Shown here: positions 26,075-35,639 of the stretch, one piece after another
How positions within the stretch are numbered: the first letter of the stretch is position 1
Layout: each line of letters starts with the position of its first letter
Assembly (NCBI GenBank): GCA_934234215.1
Contig: CAKQHB010000001.1
Location: 62,001-126,000, forward strand
Reading direction: 5' to 3'
Source: an uncultured Cuneatibacter sp.
Lineage (GTDB): Bacteria; Bacillota; Clostridia; Lachnospirales; Lachnospiraceae
Length of the DNA stretch: 64,000 nucleotides
The notes under the pieces: model-generated
The model's input: the letters and a program-made list of their open reading frames with translations, nothing else
What the model was told of the DNA's origin: nothing
Database searches by the model: none
Translations under genes and position numbers: made by a program

Positions 26075-28491
26075 CCATACTGGAACGGCTCCGCAAAGAG
26101 CGCATTTATATGGACGGCGGCACCGGCACGATGCTGCAGGCGGCTGGATTGCCCGGCGGCAAAGCTCCGGAGGACTGGAACCTCGAAAATCCGTCCGAGA
26201 TCACAAAGCTGCACCGCAGCTATCTGGAAGCCGGATGCACCGTCATCTCTTCCAACACATTCGGTGTCAATTCTTTGAAATATGACAACTACGAAGAGCT
26301 GATCCGTGCGGCATTTGCCTGCGCCAGAGAAGCATTGAAAGACTATCCCGACCGCTATGTGGCATACGATGTCGGTCCCACCGGCAAGCTGCTGGAGCCG
26401 CTGGGCGACCTCGGTTTTGAGGACGCGGTGTCGATCTACAAGGACGGCATGCGCGTGGCTGCGGACTGCGGCGCGGACTGTATTCTCATTGAGACGATGA
26501 ACGACAGCTACGAGACGAAAGCTGCTGTTCTCGCCGCAAAGGAGACTTGCGATCTGCCGGTCTTTGTCACAAATGTTTACGATGGCAGCGGCAAGCTCAT
26601 GACCGGAGCGAATCCTCCTGCCATGATCGCGATGCTGGAGGGACTGCATTGTGACGCCATCGGCATGAACTGTTCCCTCGGTCCCGATCAGATGGCGAAG
26701 CTCGTGCCCGTCTTTGCCGAGTACGCTTCCGTCCCGATCATTGTCACACCAAACGCAGGACTGCCCCGCGTCGAAAATGGCAGGACCGTCTACGACATTG
26801 ATCCCGAAGAATTTGCCCGCCATATGGTGACAATCGCAAATGCCGGAGCGACGATCCTCGGCGGCTGCTGCGGCACAACGCCGGAATATATGCGGCAGGT
26901 CATTGCTGCGACGAAGGATCTGCCCTACGCATTACCGGAGCCGAAGAACCGCACGCTCATCTCTTCTTACACCCACGCCGTGGAGCTGAAACGCGGTCCG
27001 GTGCTAATTGGTGAGCGCATCAATCCCACCGGCAAGAAGCGTCTGAAAGAAGCGCTTCGCACAAAGAATCTGAACTACATCCTGCAGGAAGGTCTGCGCC
27101 AGGTCGAAGAAAATGTCCCGGTGCTCGATGTCAATGTGGGACTCCCGGAGATCAATGAGCCGGAGATGATGGAAGCCGTTGTCAAAGAATTGCAGGCGGT
27201 CACCGATGCGGTTTTGCAGATCGACACCACCGATCCGGAAGCAATGGAGTGGGCGCTGCGGCATTATAACGGAAAAGCCCTCGTCAACTCCGTCAATGGT
27301 ACGCAGAAAAGTCAGGAAGCGATCCTGCCGCTCATTCAGAAATATGGCGGCGCTTTTATCGCATTGACGATTGGAGAGGACGGCATTCCGGAAACTGCCG
27401 AGGACCGTGTCGCTGTCGCAGAACAGATTGCGGAAGCTGCCGCTTCTTATGGCATTCCGAAAAAAGAAATCATCGTAGATCCCCTCGCTATGACGATCTC
27501 TTCCAGTCCGGAAGGCGCGATGACGACACTCTCCGCCATTGAACAGCTGAAAGCGCTGGGCTACGGCACAAGCCTCGGTGTGTCCAACATTTCCTTTGGA
27601 CTGCCCACGCGAGACCGCATCAATGCCGCATTCTTTGCAATGGCATTGGAGCGCGGACTGGATTGCGCCATCATGAATCCATTTTCCGCGCCGATGATGG
27701 ACACATACTACGCCTACTGCGCACTGCACGGACAGGATGAAAACTGCATGCGCTACATTGAATATGCCAGCGCCCATCCCATTGCCACCGGCGCAGCCGC
27801 ACCTGCTTCTGCAGGCACAACTTCTGCAGCAGCACCCGCCGGAGACAGCGGCGCATCCGCAGAGACACCTTTGCAGCGGGCAGTCCGCACCGGTCTGAAA
27901 TCTTCCGCCTCTGACCTCGCAAAAGAATTGCTGACGCAAGGCGCAGAACCGCTGTCCGTCATCAACGATCACATCGTCCCGGCGCTGAACGCCATCGGCA
28001 AAGCATTTGAAGAAAAGAAAGCATTCCTGCCGCAGCTGCTCATGAGCGCCGAAGCTGCCACCGCCGCATTCGAACAGGTCAAAGCTGCGATCCCCGCCGG
28101 AGATGCCGACGCATCCGCCAGCCGCCCGTTCATCATCGCGACCGTGCAGGGTGACATTCACGACATCGGCAAAAACATTGTCCGCGTCCTGCTGGAGAGC
28201 TTTGGCTTCCTCGTCTACGATCTGGGCAGAGACGTTCCGCCGGAAGTCGTCGTCGAAAAAGCGAAGGAGACCGGCTGCCGCCTCGTGGGACTCAGCGCCC
28301 TCATGACGACCACCGTCCCCGCGATGGAGGAGACGATCCGCCAGCTCCACGAACAGCTGCCGGAAGTGCGCATCGTCGTCGGCGGAGCCGTCCTCACACA
28401 GAGCTACGCAGACATGATCCACGCAGATAAATACTGCAAAGATGCGATGGACACCGTGAGATTTGCGGAGGAATTTTATAAAGAAGCTTGA
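26071..28491 (+). CDS. metH: Cobalamin-dependent methionine synthase without activation domain
   Basis: 806 residues from the ATG at 26071, which has AGGAGG-AATTT upstream and overlaps the previous stop by 4 nt; the frame can be extended to 25585, but that part is a shadow of the upstream gene. Order of domains: homocysteine-binding barrel (1 to about 285; zinc ligands in ILGGCCGTTPEYM), pterin-binding barrel (about 305-560; GERINPTGKK, DVNVGLPE), an Ala/Thr-rich linker (about 575-600), cobalamin cap and B12-binding domain (DIHDIGKNIV with the Co-ligating His, then VGLSALMTTT). The activation domain is supplied by the preceding gene. Confidence 0.96.
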   Translation: MTILERLRKERIYMDGGTGTMLQAAGLPGGKAPEDWNLENPSEITKLHRSYLEAGCTVISSNTFGVNSLKYDNYEELIRAAFACAREALKDYPDRYVAYDVGPTGKLLEPLGDLGFEDAVSIYKDGMRVAADCGADCILIETMNDSYETKAAVLAAKETCDLPVFVTNVYDGSGKLMTGANPPAMIAMLEGLHCDAIGMNCSLGPDQMAKLVPVFAEYASVPIIVTPNAGLPRVENGRTVYDIDPEEFARHMVTIANAGATILGGCCGTTPEYMRQVIAATKDLPYALPEPKNRTLISSYTHAVELKRGPVLIGERINPTGKKRLKEALRTKNLNYILQEGLRQVEENVPVLDVNVGLPEINEPEMMEAVVKELQAVTDAVLQIDTTDPEAMEWALRHYNGKALVNSVNGTQKSQEAILPLIQKYGGAFIALTIGEDGIPETAEDRVAVAEQIAEAAASYGIPKKEIIVDPLAMTISSSPEGAMTTLSAIEQLKALGYGTSLGVSNISFGLPTRDRINAAFFAMALERGLDCAIMNPFSAPMMDTYYAYCALHGQDENCMRYIEYASAHPIATGAAAPASAGTTSAAAPAGDSGASAETPLQRAVRTGLKSSASDLAKELLTQGAEPLSVINDHIVPALNAIGKAFEEKKAFLPQLLMSAEAATAAFEQVKAAIPAGDADASASRPFIIATVQGDIHDIGKNIVRVLLESFGFLVYDLGRDVPPEVVVEKAKETGCRLVGLSALMTTTVPAMEETIRQLHEQLPEVRIVVGGAVLTQSYADMIHADKYCKDAMDTVRFAEEFYKEA

Positions 28492-28501
28492 AGATAAAAA
28501 T

Positions 28502-28535
28502 GGGCATCGACCAGTCAAATAGCTGATCGATGCCC
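28502..28535. terminator. Convergent terminator between metH and the AlbA_2 gene
   Basis: GGGCATCGA-(16 nt)-TCGATGCCC, a perfect 9-bp stem. The T-run (ATTTTTATC) is on the minus-strand side, so it best terminates the 28561 gene, but it also lies 10 nt after metH. Confidence 0.75.
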
Positions 28536-28560
28536 GTAATATTTCTTCGCTGTTTATATT

Positions 28561-29730
28561 CTACCGCATTATCGGTATCGAATCCCGAAATAGTTCTACC
28601 CGGAACATATTATCAAATTCCTGAAATCTTGGTTTCGGCAATCCGTATTCCTCCGCCGCTTTCTGAATCCGTTTTGCTTCATTTCCCCATGCTTCCACCA
28701 GCCTCATCTGACCGAAGATATTGGCAATGCCCTTATTTCTGATCTTGGAATGCCCACTCATCACTTCCTCGTAAGTCAGTCCATTATACAATCCGCCCGG
28801 AGACGTCACCTCCAGTCGGTCATCATAAACGGCGACCTGAATGCAGGACTCGTCCAGCAAATTGCGATGGCAATGCGCATTGATGATCATTTCCCGGATT
28901 GCTTCTGGCGGAAGTTCGTATTTTTCCCGCCGCACCAAACCATCAATCGTAGCTCCCAGCCTTATATTCCGCAGTACAAAATCCACCGCTTCCTCAATCT
29001 GTGTGTAAATTGGTCCTGTAAATTCTCTCTTATCCAAAAATACTGCCCGATCCTGTCCTTTGAATACTGCGCATTGCGTCTTTGAAAATGGAAAATAATC
29101 CGAAGTCAGCAATGCATATGCATTCGTTGCCAGCAGTTCGCCATCCGTCTGCTTTAAAATCTTCCAATTAACAAGCTGTTTCTTCTTCACTGTCCGTTCT
29201 GACATCCCGGCCTTTTGCCGAAATCGCTCGATATCCCGACACAGCTTTTCTGTCGCTTCCTCTGTGACCGGATATCCCACGCAAGTAAGCTCGTCCCAAG
29301 AAATTCTGGCACCTTCCATCTCCAGCTCTTTCACCTTCTCCGGAAATGCCTGTCTCGATGTCCCTGCCACGCGGATATATGTGCCGTTCTCTTTTCCCTT
29401 TGCTTTCAGATAATAAGGGCGGTTCTTTCCAGCTTCTACGGACACCACGATCACGGTCTTTCCCTCTACGGTCTGTGGTTCGATATCGGGAATGATCTGC
29501 GGCACGCAGGAATCCGAAACCGCATTTGCAATCCCATCCATCAGCTGAAACAGCACATCGTCCTCCACGCCCACTACCTGATGCGTCTTATCATCCACGC
29601 CTACGATCAGCTTTCCACCCTGTGTATTGGCAAAAGCGATGATGGTTTTCATGTACTTCTCGCTCTTCTCCGGTAACGTGACTTTATACTCAATATTCTT
29701 TGATTCTCCAGAATACATCTTTCCTATCAT
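28561..29730 (-). CDS. AlbA_2 (Schlafen-like) domain ATP-binding protein
   Basis: 389 residues from the ATG at 29730 (MIGKMYSGESKNIEYK), which has GGAGGAGG upstream; the longer TTG/ATG starts at 29769/29763 have a poorer site. The N-terminal AlbA_2 domain shows ESKNIEYKVTLP, AFANTQGGKLIVGVDD and GTYIRVAGTSR; the C-terminal half has the GHKL-like ATP-binding segment (REMIINAHCHRNL, VTSPGGLYNGLT). Such proteins are putative transcriptional regulators or DNA/RNA-binding effectors. The usual C-terminal winged helix appears to be missing. Single gene, with its own promoter and terminator. Confidence 0.82.
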   Translation of the reverse strand: MIGKMYSGESKNIEYKVTLPEKSEKYMKTIIAFANTQGGKLIVGVDDKTHQVVGVEDDVLFQLMDGIANAVSDSCVPQIIPDIEPQTVEGKTVIVVSVEAGKNRPYYLKAKGKENGTYIRVAGTSRQAFPEKVKELEMEGARISWDELTCVGYPVTEEATEKLCRDIERFRQKAGMSERTVKKKQLVNWKILKQTDGELLATNAYALLTSDYFPFSKTQCAVFKGQDRAVFLDKREFTGPIYTQIEEAVDFVLRNIRLGATIDGLVRREKYELPPEAIREMIINAHCHRNLLDESCIQVAVYDDRLEVTSPGGLYNGLTYEEVMSGHSKIRNKGIANIFGQMRLVEAWGNEAKRIQKAAEEYGLPKPRFQEFDNMFRVELFRDSIPIMR

Positions 29731-29791
29731 CCGTTCCTCCTCCCCAATCTTTTTCCAATCCATCTTCAACGTGCTCTTTCCCTTTGCTTCT

Positions 29792-29819
29792 ATTGTACCG
29801 TATTCTCTTCGTAAATCAA
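29792..29819 (-). promoter_or_regulatory. Promoter of the AlbA_2 gene
   Basis: Minus strand TTGATT (29819-29814), 16-nt spacer, TACAAT (29797-29792), in an AT-rich gap. Confidence 0.55.
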
Positions 29820-29869
29820 TACTTTTTGGTAATTTTTATTATATTTGGAAGTTTCGGGTAAAAGTAATG

Positions 29870-29896
29870 ACGGGCAATCCATAACCGATCACCCGC
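29870..29896 (-). terminator. Possible terminator of the lipoprotein operon
   Basis: GCGGGTGATC and GATTGCCCGT form a ten-pair stem on the minus strand with G-U pairs and a 7-nt loop. The following T-run is weak. It lies 24 nt after the last gene of the operon. Confidence 0.45.
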
Positions 29897-29919
29897 CATC
29901 GAAAATCGCCTATTTACCA

Positions 29920-31053
29920 TCACTGAGCGTTCTTCACTTCTGGAATCTCCACCTCCGTGAGAACTTCTCCCTGTCTGCAATACAGTCTTCCGTCCCGATA
30001 TCCCAGCACGGTCACATCGCCCTCCGGCAGATCGTCCTGCACCACCGAAACCGTCTTCTGAATCACTCCGTTCAGATCACTCACCCAGACCTCGCCGACA
30101 TTGGCATCCGCCCGTGTCGCAATCCAACTCATGTCCATCGGGATCAACAAAAGCTCCTCACCTGTGTATCGAACTCGTCTATCCGAACGCCAATCCGCCT
30201 GCTTCACGGTCGTCTGTCCCGTCTTCGTATCTCCGGTAATCAAATCTGTCCCACACAGCATCCAGACCTTCTGCCCATCCAGTGCGAAAGAGGTCAGCTC
30301 CTGCTCCGTCGTCCATACGATCTCCGGCACTCCGGTCGCCATCTCCATGCGCACCAACGCGCCTGTCATGACACCCGATTCCGTCCAGTTCACTGCCACA
30401 TACAGATCACTGCTCTCCATCTGCGCATCTGCAATCTGAACCTCGCTCTCTGCGGAAACACCATCCGGACGAGGGAGCGTCACCTCTTCCAACCGGGTAT
30501 CTTCCTGATAGGATGTCCGAAACAGTCTCGCCGGTCTGTCTGTCTCACCGCCGCCAATCCTCACATACAGCTCCAGTTCTGTGTATCCCAGCAACTGATA
30601 TCCAAATCGTGCTTCGCTCTCGGTCTGCTCCGCCAATCTACCAAGCTCCGTCCGCTCACTGCCATCTGCGTTCAGCCGATACAGCATCGGTCCGTTCATC
30701 CGCTGCTTCTCCGCAATGACATACACCGCATCTCCCGCACAAAACACATCCGATGGATGCTCAAACACTGCATTGCAGGAACTCGTATCGTGGGTGCAAT
30801 CCGGCAAACTGCACAGCGGCACACCCTCATCTTCACCAGATGCACGGAACAACTCCAGATAATTCAGATTCTCCGGCTCTAACTCGTCAAAGTAGAACAC
30901 ATCGTCCTGCGTCAACGCAGTGCCGCCATAAGTATTCCCCTGCAATGTTGAAGACTCATGCAGAACAAATGACTCTGTGGCTGCACTGCGCTCTCCTGCA
31001 CAGGCGGTGCAGAGAAGCATCATGGCGACAATTGCAAAACTCCTTTTTCTCAT
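29920..31053 (-). CDS. Lipoprotein, predicted beta-propeller-like
   Basis: 377 residues. The lipoprotein signal ends LLCTACAG (Cys near 18). The mature part is a string of short beta-type repeats (GDAVYVIAEK, LYRLNADGSERTEL, KVWMLCGTDLITGD, GEVWVSDLNGVIQKTV) and has a conserved Cys cluster, PLCSLPDCTHDTSSCNAVF, seen in many uncharacterised Firmicutes lipoproteins. It is the last gene of the ABC/secreted-protein operon, 25 nt after the previous one. Function unknown. Confidence 0.72.
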   Translation of the reverse strand: MRKRSFAIVAMMLLCTACAGERSAATESFVLHESSTLQGNTYGGTALTQDDVFYFDELEPENLNYLELFRASGEDEGVPLCSLPDCTHDTSSCNAVFEHPSDVFCAGDAVYVIAEKQRMNGPMLYRLNADGSERTELGRLAEQTESEARFGYQLLGYTELELYVRIGGGETDRPARLFRTSYQEDTRLEEVTLPRPDGVSAESEVQIADAQMESSDLYVAVNWTESGVMTGALVRMEMATGVPEIVWTTEQELTSFALDGQKVWMLCGTDLITGDTKTGQTTVKQADWRSDRRVRYTGEELLLIPMDMSWIATRADANVGEVWVSDLNGVIQKTVSVVQDDLPEGDVTVLGYRDGRLYCRQGEVLTEVEIPEVKNAQ

Positions 31054-31078
31054 CGTTCTTGTCTCCCAATGTCACCCG

Positions 31079-31765
31079 TTATGAATGTCCCTTCCACTCC
31101 AACGTGTAAATCTGTATTGTCTGACCTTCCGGGACATACTCTCCATATTGTACATAGGAATCTGTATCTGTTTGCTCCTGATTCAGCAACAGAAATCCCA
31201 CTTTCTCATCATCTACGAATTGCAAATAGTGTTCCCCATACAGAGTATATGCCGCATTTTGCTCTCTCAACTGTGCTTCCAGAGCTTCTCGGTTAAAGTT
31301 TTCTGGTTTGTGTTCCCATCCGGATAACCGCTCTATCTCATTCCAACGCAAAAATTGTTTCGTCAATTTCTCTTTTTTGTAATGATACTCATACACGGTC
31401 GTACCATCTTCTGGTTTCTGCTCTGGATAACCTGGAATAATTTGAACAGCTGATTCTGAAAATACAAATCTCGCGGCTTCAGCTCCTTCGATCTCTATCC
31501 CAAGTGGTGCAAAGGATATCGTAGACTGCAAGACAAATGTGTCTTTCTTTTTCTCAAACACATACAGCCCTTGTATGTTATAAAGCACGATTCGTTCTGA
31601 ATCTACAGAGCCAAGATGAAGAAATGATATAAACTCTCCCATATTTTCAGAAAGAGCGTCATCTATATCAACTGGCTCTATCGTCACACGATGCTCCCTG
31701 TCATCGCATGCTGCTAACGCCAAAAGTAATATGCATATAATTACAAGTAATCTTTTATTCTTCAT
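31079..31765 (-). CDS. Lipoprotein of unknown function
   Basis: 228 residues, signal ending LALAACDD (Cys near 20). The body is acidic and beta-rich (ERIVLYNIQGLYVFEKKKDTFVLQSTISFAPLG) with no motif I recognise. The start lies 5 nt after the stop of the small exported protein and has a weak ribosome binding site, so it is probably translationally coupled to it. This tight linkage suggests a pair, for example an exported protein with its anchor or immunity partner; that is a guess. Confidence 0.65.
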   Translation of the reverse strand: MKNKRLLVIICILLLALAACDDREHRVTIEPVDIDDALSENMGEFISFLHLGSVDSERIVLYNIQGLYVFEKKKDTFVLQSTISFAPLGIEIEGAEAARFVFSESAVQIIPGYPEQKPEDGTTVYEYHYKKEKLTKQFLRWNEIERLSGWEHKPENFNREALEAQLREQNAAYTLYGEHYLQFVDDEKVGFLLLNQEQTDTDSYVQYGEYVPEGQTIQIYTLEWKGHS

Positions 31766-31770
31766 TTTTG

Positions 31771-32169
31771 TTACGGTGTAAATGTTCCCTGCAAACTACC
31801 AGCAAGTCTGCTATCCGTATATCCGCAAAGATACAAATTCTCTCCAATGCTAACCGCACGCGTATATGCCCAATTTGCTGCTGAACCAGCTGCCGGGGGA
31901 TTTACTATCCCCGTCACTGGATTTCCAGCAGCAGTATTTGATCCGTAAACCATTATATTTGCTCGATTTCCGCTTAAGCTCGTTGTTCTCACTGTCATAT
32001 ACGAATTTCGGTTTCCCTTTGTTGCTGCGCCAGAAGTAATAAGTACTCGCCCTTCCCCCGCATAAAACGTAAATCCAAATCCACTTGTTGGATTTGCCGC
32101 AAAAATCGCACTTCCCAGTAACATTACTACGCACATTGATGTTGCCATAATTTTCAAAAAACGCTTCAT
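31771..32169 (-). CDS. Small exported protein, copy 2 of a paralogous pair
   Basis: 132 residues from the ATG at 32169 (MKRFLKIMATSMCVVMLLGSAIFAA). A cleavable Sec signal of about 25 residues is followed by about 107 residues beginning NPTSGFGFTFYAGEGRVLITSG. It is clearly paralogous to the 33624-34022 product: the pair share YMTVRT-SL-G-RANI-VYG, NPPA, GEN-YLCG-TDSRLA and the C-terminus GTFTP. The size and beta-rich look recall secreted bacteriocins, but I see no match to a known family. Confidence 0.7.
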   Translation of the reverse strand: MKRFLKIMATSMCVVMLLGSAIFAANPTSGFGFTFYAGEGRVLITSGAATKGNRNSYMTVRTTSLSGNRANIMVYGSNTAAGNPVTGIVNPPAAGSAANWAYTRAVSIGENLYLCGYTDSRLAGSLQGTFTP

Positions 32170-32188
32170 AATTTCTGTACTCCCTTCA

Positions 32189-33457
32189 TTATTGAATAAA
32201 CTCGCCCGTCTGTGCATTCACATAGATCATTTCATGCCAGACATCCTCTGGATCATCCACTCTGCCCTGATATTGCACTTCCAAACACCATGCTGGAATC
32301 ATGTCTACATCGTACACTGTATATCCATACTCATTGCCATCACTCAACTGTACCAGCTTCTCCTCTTCGCCGACCTTATCCGGTACATAGCAGAAGTTCA
32401 CACGATACAGTGTATGTTCTGTCTGCATCAAAACCTTCGAGTAGTGTTCATCTAAACGAGCTATCGCATCCTGCAAGCTAATGATATCTTGTTTTTCTTC
32501 TTTTCCAGTTTCTTTATACATCGCAGTGCTACGATTAAAATACAAAATACCACTTTTATTTATAAAAATTATCGTATATACACCTTCTTCTGGATATTCC
32601 CGGATTCCTTTTGCTCCTTGTGTTGCATTTGAACGATTTCCTGTTGCAACTGAAACACCATTCCATTCATCCAGCCACAGCATATAATAGTACTCATCCT
32701 CTTCAGGAATTTCACTTGTCTCAGCTCGCGGATCCTCTTTATATCCTTCAAGAACACTTTTATATTCTTCTTCGAAATCTTTGCGGCGAATTGCGTAGAT
32801 CACCTCTGGTTCATTACATGCATTGATCTGTAATTGATTCAATATCTCACGTGTATCCTGAATTGCTTCTTCTTTCGTATATCCTTCTAATTCCAGCTCT
32901 TTATCTACCGGCATTTCTTCTGGATTTTTTGTCCAATAGCTATCCCAATTTTTATTCTGCATTTTTGATTCCACCAATACACAATACCGGATAAAATCGC
33001 GATAAGAATTTTCATCATAATTAAGCTGATTGTTCGGAATCCATCCTATTTCTCTGTTTGTGTATGGGAGTCCTCTTGAATCATATTGCACATCATTATC
33101 ATCATATTCCGTTCCATATGAAATAAAACAAGAACCATTCTCATATACTGTTCCATAGTCCCAGTCTATAAGTTTACTCGTTTCAACTCCTGGAAAGAAA
33201 ACTTTTTTGTATAATTCTCGATTATCGGTATCGTCCGTCTTACAATGAATCACTTCATAAGAAGATTCTGTCGGACGGCTCTGAATATCTGCATCAATCG
33301 TAATCCAGTCTCCAATTTTTCCTGTTACATGCGTGTCAGATTCTTGATAATCTACAACCATATTTCCTTCTGCTTCATACTTTTCCGGGTTTTCTACACA
33401 ACCTGCTGCTAGTAATAATATTACCGCTCCTGCTGACAAAAAGAGAGTCTTTTTCAT
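32189..33457 (-). CDS. Lipoprotein with PepSY-like C-terminus
   Basis: 422 residues. The signal ends LLLAAGCVEN (Cys near 20). A large acidic, Tyr-rich body follows. The C-terminus AWCLEVQYQGRVDDPE...MIYVNAQTGEFIQ has the shape of a PepSY repeat. AT-rich DNA like the two small exported genes that flank it. GGGAGG precedes the ATG. Function unknown; perhaps an extracytoplasmic chaperone or inhibitor for the exported pair. Confidence 0.65.
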   Translation of the reverse strand: MKKTLFLSAGAVILLLAAGCVENPEKYEAEGNMVVDYQESDTHVTGKIGDWITIDADIQSRPTESSYEVIHCKTDDTDNRELYKKVFFPGVETSKLIDWDYGTVYENGSCFISYGTEYDDNDVQYDSRGLPYTNREIGWIPNNQLNYDENSYRDFIRYCVLVESKMQNKNWDSYWTKNPEEMPVDKELELEGYTKEEAIQDTREILNQLQINACNEPEVIYAIRRKDFEEEYKSVLEGYKEDPRAETSEIPEEDEYYYMLWLDEWNGVSVATGNRSNATQGAKGIREYPEEGVYTIIFINKSGILYFNRSTAMYKETGKEEKQDIISLQDAIARLDEHYSKVLMQTEHTLYRVNFCYVPDKVGEEEKLVQLSDGNEYGYTVYDVDMIPAWCLEVQYQGRVDDPEDVWHEMIYVNAQTGEFIQ

Positions 33458-33529
33458 ATGACACCTCCCTGCTAAATCTTTTTATATTTTAACTGTCTGT
33501 CTTTCTTATGTGCGCTTGTGATTAAAAGC

Positions 33530-33562
33530 AAGGGAACAAAGCATTTTCCACTTCATTCCCTT
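33530..33562 (-). terminator. Intercistronic hairpin after exported protein 1
   Basis: AAGGGAA-(19 nt)-TTCCCTT on the minus strand, then GCTTTTAATC. It could partly terminate, so that the exported protein is made in excess over the downstream lipoproteins. Confidence 0.4.
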
Positions 33563-33623
33563 TGAGTCAGGCAAAGTGTGGGATATATCGCCTGTTAATT
33601 ATTATTTTTTAATTCATATTCAT

Positions 33624-34022
33624 TTACGGTGTGAATGTTCCTGTTACTCCACAAGCAAGTCTACTATCCGTAAAGCCACAAAGATACGCATTTTCTCCTT
33701 GATTGATAATTTGCGTATATGACAATGTCAAAGAACCGCCCACCGCAGGAGGATTTTTCACTGTTGTCATGACCGGACCTGCAGGTGACTTTGTTCCATA
33801 TACAGAGATATTTGCTCTGGAGCCATTTAAGCTCGCCGTGCGCACTGTCATATAGGTATTTCGATTGTTCTTCGTTGCAACAAAAGAAGTCACAATCGTT
33901 CGACCTTCACCTGTATAAAAATTGAAATTATAAGCCGCCGTTGGATCTGCCGCTAACATTGTACTACCTAATAAAAATGTAACACACATGATTCCCAAAA
34001 CGGTCTTCAAAATCTTTTTCAT
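33624..34022 (-). CDS. Small exported protein, copy 1 of a paralogous pair
   Basis: 132 residues from the ATG at 34022 (MKKILKTVLGIMCVTFLLGSTMLAA), preceded by AAAGGAG. Signal peptide about 1-25; mature part DPTAAYNFNFYTGEGRTIVTSF and onward, with one central run YMTVRTASLNGSRANISVYG and a C-terminal GENAYLCGFTDSRLACGVTG plus TFTP. Two Cys in the mature part here, one in its paralogue. It begins 48 nt after the ABC ATPase and is followed by a hairpin. Candidate exported substrate or effector of the operon. Confidence 0.72.
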   Translation of the reverse strand: MKKILKTVLGIMCVTFLLGSTMLAADPTAAYNFNFYTGEGRTIVTSFVATKNNRNTYMTVRTASLNGSRANISVYGTKSPAGPVMTTVKNPPAVGGSLTLSYTQIINQGENAYLCGFTDSRLACGVTGTFTP

Positions 34023-34070
34023 GTACAAAGCTCCTTTCCAGGCTTCCCACACTTTCCCTTTGCTTTTCAT

Positions 34071-34727
34071 TTATAGTTCTTTTCTCACTTCTCTCTGTGT
34101 AATCTTACCGGTATCCAGATGCGTCACTTCATGACAGAGATACTGAATATCCTCCTCCATATGACTGGCAATGATGATCGTTGTTCCTTTCTCATTCAGC
34201 TCTCGAAACAGTTGACGCATCTCCTGCACACCACCGTTATCCAGACCATTCATCGGTTCGTCCAGCAACAGTAGTTCCGGCTCTTCCATGATTGCCTGTG
34301 CGATGCCCAACCGCTGTTTCATGCCCATGGAGTATTTTCCGACCTTTTTCCGGTCATCCGGGTTGAGTCCCACTGTCCGGATTGCCTGTTTTAACACCTC
34401 CGGATCGGCTTTTCCCTGCAGCTCCCGCAGGAATCGCAGATTCCACATCGCATTATAGTCTTCCAAAAAACCTGGACCTTCAATCAATGCCCCCATGTGA
34501 TCCGGTTTCTCTACATCTTTTCCGATGACCTTTCCTTCCCACCGGATCTCTCCGCTCGTCACCGGTACTAAACCGCAGATACATTTCAGCAACATCGTCT
34601 TGCCGCTGCCATTTCGTCCGACAAGTCCGTGGATACTCCCCCTCCGGATCTCCAGATTGATGTCCTGCAGCACCGCTGCTGTTCCATATAACTTTGTTAC
34701 ATTTTCGATTTCTAATATATTGTTCAT
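34071..34727 (-). CDS. ABC transporter ATPase (BcrA/antibiotic-resistance type)
   Basis: 218 residues. Walker A GRNGSGKTMLL, Q-loop GALIEGPGFLEDYNAMWNL, signature YSMGMKQRLGIAQA, Walker B LLLLDEPMNGLD and switch His in IIASHMEED are all intact. The group is the ABC-2/lantibiotic-immunity kind. Two integral membrane genes precede it and are its likely permeases. GGAGGGG lies before the ATG. Confidence 0.92.
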   Translation of the reverse strand: MNNILEIENVTKLYGTAAVLQDINLEIRRGSIHGLVGRNGSGKTMLLKCICGLVPVTSGEIRWEGKVIGKDVEKPDHMGALIEGPGFLEDYNAMWNLRFLRELQGKADPEVLKQAIRTVGLNPDDRKKVGKYSMGMKQRLGIAQAIMEEPELLLLDEPMNGLDNGGVQEMRQLFRELNEKGTTIIIASHMEEDIQYLCHEVTHLDTGKITQREVRKEL

Positions 34728-34748
34728 AGCAGCCCCTCCATTTCTACT

Positions 34749-35639
34749 TTACTGCAGATGGATCCACTCCCTCTTACTTCCATTTCGATAAGAACGATAG
34801 GTCAGGAAACACAACAATCCAATCAGAACGATGTTGAACACAACCGAAGCTGTATTTACATATCCTTTTGCAAGCACTACTAAACCTTCTTCTGGCGCTA
34901 CAGTTCCGAAATCCACCATATATGCATTGGACCACGTCAACGGCGAAATCCATACCAGAAAATAAACTTGACGAAACGCAATCGCCGTAGACAATTTATC
35001 CAATCCCATCAGACATCCAACCATCAGAGCACCTCGCAGGAACCCGCCGCCGGAATTCAGCAGAAACATCAGCAGACCGATTGTTGCAACACTCATCCAC
35101 ATATGTAAGAAACTCCAGATCGACATCTGCATTCCCGATGCTGAGTTGATCAGATACAGACTACCCGGAATAAACTTTCCAGAAGATAATGCAATATTTT
35201 CCGACCACATCTGCAGGAATTTTCCCCAGCCGGTTGTGAAATAGATCTGACCGATCCGGGGCAGCAACGTGATCACCTCATACAGGACACAGTACAGCAG
35301 CGATGCCGACAGGATATACAGAATCTTTCCCAGCAGCACTGCCTTATACCCGCATCGGATCAGGACACTCTGTCCTGCCTTGCCGGAGCGAAACACATTT
35401 GCAAAGAACAGAGCCGCACAGCCAAATGTCATCATCCGGCTCGTATAACCCATGAGCTGGAATGGTAGCAGCCACGGGGACAGCGGGTAGGAGATCTCGC
35501 GGGAATACTCAAACAGCGGTGCATCATAGGTAAAGGTCACTGCAAACAGCAGCACGAACACCAGATAGATTCGCAGATCCTTGCGCCACGAGAGATACTC
35601 TGCCCGACATACATGCAGGCTTTTACGCAACATGTTCAT
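34749..35639 (-). CDS. ABC-2-like permease subunit
   Basis: 296 residues with about six hydrophobic helices (DLRIYLVFVLLFAVTF, MMTFGCAALFFANVF, ILYILSASLLYCVLYEVITLL, MWMSVATIGLLMFLL, VFNIVLIGLLCFLTY). No known motif; identified by topology and by position directly before the ATPase. Its start overlaps the other permease by 17 nt. Confidence 0.7.
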   Translation of the reverse strand: MNMLRKSLHVCRAEYLSWRKDLRIYLVFVLLFAVTFTYDAPLFEYSREISYPLSPWLLPFQLMGYTSRMMTFGCAALFFANVFRSGKAGQSVLIRCGYKAVLLGKILYILSASLLYCVLYEVITLLPRIGQIYFTTGWGKFLQMWSENIALSSGKFIPGSLYLINSASGMQMSIWSFLHMWMSVATIGLLMFLLNSGGGFLRGALMVGCLMGLDKLSTAIAFRQVYFLVWISPLTWSNAYMVDFGTVAPEEGLVVLAKGYVNTASVVFNIVLIGLLCFLTYRSYRNGSKREWIHLQ

